Positions 37,632 to 46,300 of a DNA stretch of 59,091 bases are shown here, piece by piece. The notes under the pieces are model-generated. The model did no database searches. It was not told where the DNA came from and worked only from the letters and a program-made list of their open reading frames with translations. The stretch's first letter is position 1. Every line of letters begins with the position of its first letter. A program made the translations under genes and the position numbers. Location of the stretch: assembly GCA_002503285.1 (NCBI GenBank), contig DARI01000003.1, positions 1-59,091 of the forward strand, in the 5' to 3' direction. Source of the stretch: Euryarchaeota archaeon UBA557 (GTDB lineage Archaea; Thermoplasmatota; Poseidoniia; Poseidoniales; Thalassarchaeaceae).

Positions 37632-39047
37632 ATGAGTTCTTCAATAGGTTTTTCTTCTTGGAACTTAGATAAAGATATTTATGCCGCCATTGAGAAAAGA
37701 GGTTGGACAGAACCTACTTCAATTCAACTAGAAGCAATTCCAATTGCTCGTAAAGGATTAGATATAGTCGGACAGGCTCGAACAGGATCCGGTAAAACTG
37801 CAGCATTTGGCATCCCACTTTTAGAGAAATGTTCCAATAGTAATTCAATACAAGCATTAGTTCTCTGCCCAACTCGAGAATTAGCAGTTCAAGTTGCGGA
37901 AGAGATGAATGCCTTACAGGGAAATAAAGGCCTAAACATACAAACCGTCTACGGAGGGGTTGATCTTGATAAGCAGGCCAAAAAGTTAGCAGAAGGTGCA
38001 CAAATAATAGTCGGCACCCCTGGAAGAGTTATTGATATGACCAAAAGAGGTCATTTAAATTTAGAACAGGTACAAATGTTCTGCTTAGATGAAGCCGATA
38101 GGATGTTAGACATGGGATTTTTTCCAGATGTCTTGTGGGTATTTGAAAAAATGATTAACAGAAAACAGACTTTATTGTTTAGTGCAACATTTCCTCAGGA
38201 AATACTTGATGCTGCTGAAGAGTTCATGGGTGAAGCGGTTCATGTAATGAGTGATGATTTGGAAGTAGAAGTTCCTGAAATAGAACAATTTGCAATTCAA
38301 ATAGGTAGAATTAACAAAATGTGGGCATTAGGAAGGATAATATCAAATCTTGAAGAAGAAGAACAGATGCTGGTTTTTGCCAACACAAAGAGAATGGTTG
38401 ACATCATCGTTGAAAGATTAGAAAGATCAAGAATAAAATCCGTTGGACTTCACGGAGACATTGCTCAGAACAAAAGAGAGAAGATTTTGGATTCGTTTCG
38501 AGAGGGAGAATTTAGAATAGTTATAGCCACTGATGTTGCTGCACGTGGATTAGATGTAGATGGAATAACGCATGTTGTGAATTATGATTTACCAGATGAT
38601 TCGGAATCTTATGTACATAGGATAGGACGAACTGGACGAATGGGGAGAAAGGGTGAATCATGGAGTTTTGTCACTAGGGAAGATACGCCTTTATTGAATA
38701 AAATAGCATCAACTTGGAATATGAAAATTCCTTTCGTAGAAGTTCCAAATTTATCCAAAAATACAGATAGAGATCCAATAAAAATGAGAGAAGATTGGAA
38801 TGAAGTGACTGATGCTTTTGGCATGATTAAAGTTAGACTAGAAATCGGAAAAAAAATAGTAACAAAAAATTCATTATTTGAATGGGTACTAAAACAAACC
38901 AAGGTCCCTGAACTAGCGATTGGCGAAATTACAATTAATGAAGATAATAGTGTGATGGAAATTCATGTAGAAAAGATATCATATGTGATCGGAGTCTTAA
39001 AGTCGAAAAAATTTGAAGACAATGCGGTCAATCCAAAAGTTTGTTAA
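37632..39047 (+). CDS. DEAD-box ATP-dependent RNA helicase
   Basis: This 471-residue SF2 helicase unwinds RNA in the cytoplasm. All core motifs are present: Q motif WTEPTSIQLEAIP (25-37), Walker A ARTGSGKTAA (49-58), PTRELA (80-85), GTPGRVID, DEAD (153-156), SAT (184-186), ATDVAARGLDVDG and HRIGRTGR. About 95 C-terminal residues after the helicase core hold an alpha-beta domain (IGEITINEDNSVMEIHVEKI). It looks like the RNA-binding RRM-like domain of DbpA/CsdA-type helicases, which often target ribosome assembly. It is the last gene of the HEAT-repeat operon. TAA 39047 is followed by AT-rich DNA. Confidence 0.95.
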   Translation: MSSSIGFSSWNLDKDIYAAIEKRGWTEPTSIQLEAIPIARKGLDIVGQARTGSGKTAAFGIPLLEKCSNSNSIQALVLCPTRELAVQVAEEMNALQGNKGLNIQTVYGGVDLDKQAKKLAEGAQIIVGTPGRVIDMTKRGHLNLEQVQMFCLDEADRMLDMGFFPDVLWVFEKMINRKQTLLFSATFPQEILDAAEEFMGEAVHVMSDDLEVEVPEIEQFAIQIGRINKMWALGRIISNLEEEEQMLVFANTKRMVDIIVERLERSRIKSVGLHGDIAQNKREKILDSFREGEFRIVIATDVAARGLDVDGITHVVNYDLPDDSESYVHRIGRTGRMGRKGESWSFVTREDTPLLNKIASTWNMKIPFVEVPNLSKNTDRDPIKMREDWNEVTDAFGMIKVRLEIGKKIVTKNSLFEWVLKQTKVPELAIGEITINEDNSVMEIHVEKISYVIGVLKSKKFEDNAVNPKVC

Positions 39048-39079
39048 AAATAACTATTTAATTTAATAATAACTCTAAG

Positions 39080-39090
39080 TTTATATTATA
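39080..39090 (+). promoter_or_regulatory. TATA-like box upstream of the coiled-coil gene
   Basis: TTTATATTATA lies in the 168-nt gap between the helicase and coiled-coil genes. The implied mRNA leader would be about 100 nt, unusually long for an archaeon. It includes a GC-richer patch around 39143-39156 and the palindrome AAAAATATAATTTTT just before the ribosome binding site. Confidence 0.3.
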
Positions 39091-39215
39091 TTAGCACAGG
39101 CATCCAAATTGTAAATATAATTGGAACGGTCAAGGTATCTCATGCCGGGGGCGAATCGTGAGAATTTACGAGATTTTAGCAGTCGAAAAATATAATTTTT
39201 AAGGAAGTATTAATT

Positions 39216-41852
39216 TTGGAAAGAACAGATGCAGCCATAAAAATCGAAGAAATTTATAAAAATAATTTATCTAAAGAAGAATTTGAAAAGAAAAAAGCTA
39301 ATATATCTAAGCTCTTGGATAAATATGATGGTAAATTTGATAAATTAATCAATGCAATGAATAGAAAATATGCGAGTAATGCCTCAGTTCGTAAATCAGA
39401 AAAAGAAGAAGTTAGTGAAGAAGTAAAGCCTGAAAACCTCGCTAGCAAAGTTAGCGATGGAACTCATTCAGGATTTGCCGAAACAAATAAACAAGCGAGA
39501 AAGGCAGCAATTGCCAAAGATAAGGCGAAGAAAAAGGCCGCTATTGCCAAAGCTAAAGAAATGAAAAAGGCCGCTATTGCCAAAGCTAAAGCGAATAAAA
39601 AATTAGCGATTTCTGAGGCTAAGGCAATAAAAGATAAGCATGAAGAGGAATTAAAAATAGCCAAAAGTGAATCTGAAACAAAACAAAAGGCTGCAAAGGC
39701 TAAATTAGGAAAACAAGTAAAGGATGCAAAATTGAAAAAACAGGCAGAAGATAAAGTAAAAAATAAAGTTGCTTCTGAGACCGCAAAAGTTCAACAACAA
39801 TCTAATAAATCATCAGCAATGGTAGAAACTATAGAAAAGAAAATAAAAAATGAGAAGGCCAAAAATATAAAAATTCCTAACGATATTGAGAAATTAAAAG
39901 CAAAAATAGTCAACTCAAAAGAGGAAATGAAGGAAAATACTAGACTTAAATTAAAGTTAGACAAAGAAATGTTAGAAATTACTAAGAAAAATAAGGTACT
40001 AGGTAAGAAACTTGAAACTGCAAAAAAGACTGGTTTTGAGTCACTTAAGGCCTTAGATAAACTTACAAAGGAAGTAGTACAATTAAAAGAAAAAATTCGT
40101 GATGATAAAAAAGCTCGAAAAGAAATGGAATTAGACCTTGGGAAAGAATCACAGAGAATTGAAGATGCTAAAATAAAAACTATAGAAACACAGAAGTTAA
40201 GAGAAGTAGCAATTAGCGAAAGTAAAGTTGCAGAAAAACTGAAAAAGGACAGGGAAGTAAAGTATCAGGCCGAAGTTAAACCACGAGTTGAGGCTGAAAG
40301 AAAATTAAAAGAAGAAGAGAGCATTAGTCACAAATTAACTGTAGATTTGAAAAAGACTGAGCTAGAAATTAAAAATCTAGAAAATAAAATAAAAACTAAT
40401 GTTGAACAGAGAGCAGTAGTTGAAACAAAACTTAAACGTGAACAAAATAAGACTGAGGATTTACATAAAGAGAATGATGAAGGAAGAATCAAAATAGATG
40501 AATTATTTGAACAATCTGGTAGAGATAAAGAAATATTAGAAGAGATTAATTCAAAACTAGAAGAAGGTAAACTGAAGCACGAAGAGGCAGAAAAGATAGC
40601 AATAAGTGTCCTTCAAAGACGAGAAGAATTGGAGAAGAAGCTCAAATCATACAAAGATGCCACTGCTAAAATGACAATCGCGGCCGATAAGGAAGAGAAA
40701 TTAGCCAAAGAGGCTGAAGAAAAAGCAGAAGAAGATAGGAATAAAACTAAAAAATTGAAAAAAGATCTTTCTGAATTAAAAGAAAAACACACAGCCGCCA
40801 AGAAGCGCGTAGGAATTGCTAAGAAGACTAAACAAGATATTGAAAAATTAGTTCTTGAAGAAGCTAAAATTAGAAGAGATTTGGAACAGAAAACCAGTAA
40901 GGAACGTAAGTCCATAGAAGAAGCAATGAAACAACTTGAAGAACAAAATAATCAAAAATTAGAAGCACAGCGAAGATCTGAGGAAGAAATTCGTAAAAGG
41001 AAGTCAACCGAGAGAGTATTAAAAGAAGAAACTGAAAGATGGATTGCTTCAATGGCTGAAGTAGGAGTTGAAACTTTGGCTAGGGAAGAAGCAGAAAGAA
41101 AGTTACTAGTTGAGCAAAAGGCATATTCAGAAATGACCACTAAGGCCAGTGATATGAAACAATCTAGACTTGCTGAAGAGCAAAAGACTAGAGAAGCCAT
41201 AGCTTCACACAAAAAGGCTCAAGAAGAAGAAGAGAAGTTAGTTGGCGAGCGTGACAATTTTGAGAAACAAATTGAAGAAGATGAGAAAAAGAGAAAGAGA
41301 GCCATAAGGATCGCAGAAAGAGAATCTGCTAACGCCCTGAATGCCGAGGAAAGAATACTTGCTGAAAAGCGAGCAATGGACAAGGCCAGGACGGATGTAA
41401 AGAAAAAGATAGAAGCGAGAGAGAGAAAGGAAAAAGAATCAAGGGCTAAGGAAGAGTTCGAAGAGAGTGAAAAGAAGAGAGTTCGAAGAGAGTTAGAGGC
41501 TGAAATAAGTGAAGAACTAGAACGTCTAAAGGGAGAAGAAAATAAAATGACTCCGAAGGAGTATTTATTAGCTAGAGTAGATGTTAAAGGTCATTTGATA
41601 GATTTTAGAATAATTGGCCGAGATAAGGGTAATAAGGATGATTTACAAGCGATAAAGGGCCTCGATGCTGGACTTGAGGAACGGCTGAATCTTATTGGAA
41701 TTTCAACATATGAACAAATTTCTAAACTTACTGACGAGCTTGCAGATGAACTTAATGAAGCAATAGAGCACTTTCCAGGCAGAATTAGAAGACAAGGTTG
41801 GGTACAACAAGCAAAAGTAATACTTGAAGATGATTTACTTAGTGATTTGTAA
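39216..41852 (+). CDS. long coiled-coil protein with C-terminal helix-hairpin-helix domain
   Basis: This 878-residue cytoplasmic protein starts with TTG 39216, chosen because AAGGAAG (39201-39207) lies 8 nt upstream. Residues 1-60 form a short helical domain. Residues of about 90-780 are almost unbroken Lys/Glu-rich coiled coil, beginning with perfect 11-residue repeats. The last 70 residues (LQAIKGLDAGLEERLNLIG, then a second helical pair and FPGRIRRQGW) resemble the helix-hairpin-helix domain found at the end of various ribosomal, SMC-like and polymerase-associated proteins. No ATPase motif is present, so it is not an SMC or Rad50. It could be a DNA- or RNA-binding tether or a cytoskeletal filament. 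I know of no named family. Confidence 0.85.
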   Translation: MERTDAAIKIEEIYKNNLSKEEFEKKKANISKLLDKYDGKFDKLINAMNRKYASNASVRKSEKEEVSEEVKPENLASKVSDGTHSGFAETNKQARKAAIAKDKAKKKAAIAKAKEMKKAAIAKAKANKKLAISEAKAIKDKHEEELKIAKSESETKQKAAKAKLGKQVKDAKLKKQAEDKVKNKVASETAKVQQQSNKSSAMVETIEKKIKNEKAKNIKIPNDIEKLKAKIVNSKEEMKENTRLKLKLDKEMLEITKKNKVLGKKLETAKKTGFESLKALDKLTKEVVQLKEKIRDDKKARKEMELDLGKESQRIEDAKIKTIETQKLREVAISESKVAEKLKKDREVKYQAEVKPRVEAERKLKEEESISHKLTVDLKKTELEIKNLENKIKTNVEQRAVVETKLKREQNKTEDLHKENDEGRIKIDELFEQSGRDKEILEEINSKLEEGKLKHEEAEKIAISVLQRREELEKKLKSYKDATAKMTIAADKEEKLAKEAEEKAEEDRNKTKKLKKDLSELKEKHTAAKKRVGIAKKTKQDIEKLVLEEAKIRRDLEQKTSKERKSIEEAMKQLEEQNNQKLEAQRRSEEEIRKRKSTERVLKEETERWIASMAEVGVETLAREEAERKLLVEQKAYSEMTTKASDMKQSRLAEEQKTREAIASHKKAQEEEEKLVGERDNFEKQIEEDEKKRKRAIRIAERESANALNAEERILAEKRAMDKARTDVKKKIEARERKEKESRAKEEFEESEKKRVRRELEAEISEELERLKGEENKMTPKEYLLARVDVKGHLIDFRIIGRDKGNKDDLQAIKGLDAGLEERLNLIGISTYEQISKLTDELADELNEAIEHFPGRIRRQGWVQQAKVILEDDLLSDL
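39498..39629 (+). repeat. four tandem 33-nt repeats encoding 11-residue Ala/Lys units
   Basis: Units at 39498, 39531, 39564 and 39597 encode RKAAIAKDKAK, KKAAIAKAKEM, KKAAIAKAKAN and KKLAISEAKAI. The middle two share 28 identical bases at their start. The 11-residue period is the hendecad pattern of right-handed or straight coiled coils, also seen in amphipathic lipid-binding helices. Confidence 0.8.
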
Positions 41853-41903
41853 AATATCCCTAAATAGTATTAATTTTAATTACCAAGATATACTCCCTTA
41901 ATC

Positions 41904-42518
41904 GTGAGTGTTACATCATCAATCCTAGAGTTATTGATTATTATTGCAATAGCATTGGTAATTCCAGGCCCAAACGCCATTACTTCCTTTACACACAGTG
42001 GTTTGTTTGGTAAACGGAGTAATATACCATTAATTACCGGGATGGCGATTGGACTATTGTTAATGGAGTTAATCATAGGGTTAAGTGTTGAACCGTTAAG
42101 GGATAGCGATAATGGAATAATATTTCTCCACTGGATTGGAATGATATTTTTAGGTTTAATGTCTATTGCGATGTTTAATATCAATTTAAAATCAATAATA
42201 TCATCGAATTCCAGAGGTAAGCTTGGGATAAAAACTGGCATTTTAATGCAGTTTGTTAATGGTAAGGAATGGGCATTCATAATTTTGATTATGAGTCAAT
42301 TTATAGAACCTTTAGGAGGAGGGATAATCGGCATAATTACAATCATAATTGTTACATTGATAGTTTGTATTCCTGCAATGATTGCTTGGACATTTGTAGG
42401 AAATAGTCTTTCGGAATTATTTTTAGAACCAATAACTGGAAAAATAATAGTTAGAATATGTGGCACATTACTTGCATTTCTCTGGGTTATATTTTTGATC
42501 AGAGGGCCACAGTTTTGA
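41904..42518 (+). CDS. LysE/RhtB-family amino-acid exporter
   Basis: This 204-residue membrane protein has six predicted helices. The hallmark PGPNAI at residues 20-25 follows the first helix, with the usual LysE motif G-x-GK-like region GLFGKRSNIPLITGMAIG. NGKEWAFIILIMSQF is the conserved middle loop and fifth-helix entry. The family exports amino acids or similar compounds; the substrate is unknown. The start is GTG 41904 (MSVTSS), 51 nt after the coiled-coil gene, with no strong ribosome binding site. It converges with the HTH_10 regulator gene. Confidence 0.85.
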   Translation: MSVTSSILELLIIIAIALVIPGPNAITSFTHSGLFGKRSNIPLITGMAIGLLLMELIIGLSVEPLRDSDNGIIFLHWIGMIFLGLMSIAMFNINLKSIISSNSRGKLGIKTGILMQFVNGKEWAFIILIMSQFIEPLGGGIIGIITIIIVTLIVCIPAMIAWTFVGNSLSELFLEPITGKIIVRICGTLLAFLWVIFLIRGPQF

Positions 42519-42537
42519 ATTATTTTAATTGAGATAA

Positions 42538-43203
42538 TTATTTATTAGCAAAATTAATAATTTTTGATTCTGCAATTTGAAGATGTTCACTTACAGTTGC
42601 CTGTTTAATATTCATTTTTAATGCAATATCTCGCTGAGTACATCCTCTGGGCCTAGCATAATAACCCATCTTAATTGCATTATCCATAACTAAACGTTGC
42701 TTTTCATTCAACATATCTGTGAATTCTGGGCTGTTTAAAGTTTCAGACCCTATCTTTATACTTACGTTCCCATCAACCAATTTTGATAAATCATTACGAA
42801 TTCTAAGCAATGCTTCCTTAGTGCCGCGTATTGTCAAAGTCATCCCATTGGCATCCAAGTGGGATGGATTTACCCACCATGCGTCCATATCATTTAGAAA
42901 TAAACTTGGAACAGGTCCAGACAATAATGCTTTAACTAATGCAGATTTATTAGTTTTAGATTTGATATCCAATATTGTCATCTTGCGATGATCTTTTTCA
43001 AGTACATTCACATCATCAAATTTTAATTTAAAATAACCTATTAAACCCTCATGAGATTTTTCAAGCATAGTAATAAATTCCACATTAGTAAAAGATGAAA
43101 GCCAATTTGATCCAGGTAAATTTGAGCCTGAATGAATTGATAATGAAATTTGCATATATCTTAAATTTAAATCTTCATTACTCCTTGAACTATTAACTGA
43201 CAT
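42538..43203 (-). CDS. HTH_10 (bacterio-opsin activator-like) transcription regulator
   Basis: This protein has about 221 residues from ATG 43203; a GTG codon at 43206 is one residue longer. The C-terminal HTH_10 domain is clear: LNEKQRLVMDNAIKMGYYARPRG, then CTQRDIALKMNIKQATVSEHLQIAESKII, matching the archaeal Bat-type pattern ending EHLRxAExKI. The N-terminal 150 residues form a mixed alpha-beta domain of the kind found before HTH_10 domains, possibly a sensor, with no recognisable ligand motif. It is transcribed away from the giant surface-protein gene, with 180 nt between the start codons, so it is a candidate regulator of that gene or of itself. Activator or repressor activity is unknown. 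Confidence 0.88.
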   Translation of the reverse strand: MSVNSSRSNEDLNLRYMQISLSIHSGSNLPGSNWLSSFTNVEFITMLEKSHEGLIGYFKLKFDDVNVLEKDHRKMTILDIKSKTNKSALVKALLSGPVPSLFLNDMDAWWVNPSHLDANGMTLTIRGTKEALLRIRNDLSKLVDGNVSIKIGSETLNSPEFTDMLNEKQRLVMDNAIKMGYYARPRGCTQRDIALKMNIKQATVSEHLQIAESKIINFANK

Positions 43204-43316
43204 CACTTACACCCTCCTAGAATTTTACATAGTTTCATCTTCATCATAGTACCGAGGTAATTCTTTTTTAAAAACAATTTGAAATATAGTAATTATTAAA
43301 ATATATAGTTATCTCA

Positions 43317-43328
43317 TTTTATATATTA
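43317..43328 (+). promoter_or_regulatory. TATA box of the giant surface-protein gene
   Basis: TTTTATATATTA lies 56-67 nt upstream of ATG 43384. Normal spacing puts the transcription start near 43348-43353, downstream of the alternative in-frame ATG at 43336, which favours ATG 43384. GGGAG at 43371-43375 lies 8 nt before that ATG and can serve as a ribosome binding site. On the opposite strand the sequence near 43282-43310 is also TATA-like and may drive the HTH_10 gene. Confidence 0.5.
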
Positions 43329-43383
43329 GCCGTTTATGATAGGTCATTCATTAATAGCACTTATCTCCTCGGGAGAACATATT

Positions 43384-46300
43384 ATGATAACCCATAAAGA
43401 GGTTAAAGCATTCCTACTTGTATCTTTAATGATATTTAGCACTCAAATTGCAATTTTAGAGAGATTTGATTATTCTTCGAATGAATTAAAAGGTCTTGAA
43501 CAACGATTTGATTCTAACAATGGCGATGTTACAATTATTTCTGTAGGAAATTCTCAATCTTGTGCAATTGGAACTGATAGTAAAATGAAATGTTGGGGCG
43601 ATGGAAGTCAAGGGAAAACGGGTCATGAAAATATTGAAGATTATGGCGATGAGAGCTTAGAAATGGGTAGATACCTATATTTTACTGATGTTGGAGAAGA
43701 TTTAACTTTCATAGATGTAGCATTAGGAAATACATTCTCTTGTGCATTAGTTGATGATAGTTCAATCAAATGTTGGGGTGAAAACGATAAACTTGGAAAT
43801 AGTGTTGGATTAATTGGTTCTGGATCAAGAGGAGATGGATATCTCGAGATGGGGGTGAATGTTAACACAGTCAATATTGGTTCTTGGAATGCTAATTTGA
43901 TAGAAGCTGGTGGCAGACATGCTTGTGCAATCGTAAATGATAGTTCAGATGATTCTGTAGTTTGCTGGGGAGAAAATTCTGAAGGCCAAATAGGCGTCGG
44001 CAATACCAATACTATTGGTGACGATTCAGGAGACCTAGTAGGAGGGGAATTACCTCATGTAGATTTGCCAAGCAGAGGTGGCATATCTGATCTAGCATTA
44101 GGTGATGATCATACATGTGTCTTATGGAGTGATGGAGAGATGGCTTGCTGGGGCGATAATTCTGGCGGGCAATTAGGCATCGGCAATACAGAAACCATAG
44201 GTGATGAATCAAATGAAATGGGTTCTAGCTTAATATTAGTAGATTTGCCAACAGATAGAACCGCTACTTCGATTACTGCGGGTAATGATTTCACATGTGC
44301 AATTTTAGATGATGCAAGTATTGCTTGCTGGGGATATGGCAGTGATGGAAGATTGGGTACAGGGACCATTACTAACGAAGGAGATGAATCCGATGAAATT
44401 GGAGATGATTTGAACATAGTAAATCTTGGTACAGGATTAGGAGTATCATCTGCGGATGCTGGAGATTCTCATATTTGTGCTATTTTGACAAATAATGATT
44501 TAAAATGTTGGGGTAAAAATGACTTTGGTCAATTGGGTTACGGAAATGGATTATCAATAGGCGATGATGATAATGAAATGGGCGATAATCTAAATTCAAT
44601 TTCACTTGGTACAGGAATTACTCCTACTTTAGTACAAGCTGGAGATTCATTCACTTGTAGTATAATGAACAATGAGAGAGTTAAATGTTGGGGATCTGGA
44701 GAAGATGGGAGAACAGGTCTCGGAAAAACAGGAGCTACTGGCGATGAGGGATCTGAAATGGGAAATAATTTAGATTATGTAGAACTGTTTATGCCATTGG
44801 AAGTTTTCAACCTTGAATGTGACATTGAAGGAGAAGGCATAGATTCTGAAATAATAGCGCTTGATAGTACTTCGAATAATGTTGGAAATAAAGTCTCAAC
44901 TACCCTCAGTACGGAAGGGTGTGCCAGTATATCATATGTAGATGATGAAGTAAATGCAGGTAAATTTGCAATTTATAATGATAATAAATGGACTATTGAA
45001 GAAATATTTTTATCAGATGTAACACTTGTGAGTACAAGCATAGCCTTAGATTCAAGTAATATCCCTCACACTTTCTTTATGGATGATTCTAGCCCGTTAT
45101 ATTATACAAAATCGAATGGTGAATGGATTCTTACTGAACTCTCGGCATCTTGGTTGGGATCGGCGATGTCCGTAGAAATAGATGCCTTAGGCAATATATA
45201 TCTATTCTCATTGACATCAACTGAATTGAAGATAGTAGTATGTTTGGAATCCTCAGATTGTTTAGATTCTTCAAGTTGGTCAGAGGTTGGCGCAATTTCA
45301 ATCTCTTCAGGAGGATTTGGGCTAGATACCGATATATCTTTTGACAATAAAATTTGGATTGGTTATATTGATGAAACCAGCGGATCTCCAGATGCTGAGT
45401 TGGCAACCTGTTCTAGTTCTTGTAATGTCATAGGCAATTGGCAACAAGTAGTAATAAGTAATCTTGGAGATGTTTCATCAACTAACTCTTCAATTTCTTT
45501 AGATATAGGTTCAGACAATTCGATCCATGTAGCGCATAATAATCTGGCAAATGGCCTACAATATTCAAATTGTGATTCAAATTGTATTACGCCATCATCC
45601 TGGAATACTGAAGATATTCCAGATGTCTATAGCACAGGTGTACATGATATCGCAGCAGGACCGGATTTATCCATAGTAATTTTAGTAGGAACGCCTGATG
45701 GAGAAATTACACTTCATAAAAAAGATAATTTATGGAATTATAATCAAGTTAGAGGAACTGGAGATGCTGGATGGATGGGCCTTGAAATTACAAGTCTCGG
45801 GCAAATGTGGGGATTCTCATTTTATCCTGAAAATCCTAATTCATTTTACCTGTTAAGACAAAATGGAATGACAACAGCAGGATTAGATTTAGATATAGAT
45901 GGAGATGGTTGGTTAAGAATTGATGAAGATTCATGCGGTACAGACTTTAGAGATTCATCTAGCACGCCAACAGATACAGATGGTGATTTCATTTGTGAAT
46001 TAATAGATGGATTAGTGAATGAATATCCATTTATTGGAGAATCAGATAGTTTGGCTGTTGGTGAAAAATTCGCTTGTGCACTATTGTCTGATGCAACTGT
46101 TGCCTGTTGGGGAGATAATTCAGAAGGCCAACTTGGACATTCTTCTGCGGGAGCTAAAAGTGAATATGCAGTACTAGTAGATTTACCTGCAGGATTCTCT
46201 GCAACCACTATAGATGCAGGTTCTGCACATGCATGTTCTGTTGGAGAAGACTATTCTTTAGTTTGTTGGGGACGTAATTTGCAAGGACAATTGGGTAAAG

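Noticed and set aside
39254..41212. Hydrophobic minus-strand frames opposite the coiled-coil gene
   Set aside because: Antisense of Lys/Glu codons gives Phe/Leu/Ser-rich peptides that mimic membrane proteins. The plus-strand heptads and hendecads are the real signal.
43336..43383. Alternative in-frame ATG 43336 for the giant gene
   Set aside because: It lies only 8 nt after the TATA-like box, upstream of the expected transcript start, and lacks a ribosome binding site. ATG 43384 has GGGAG 8 nt upstream.
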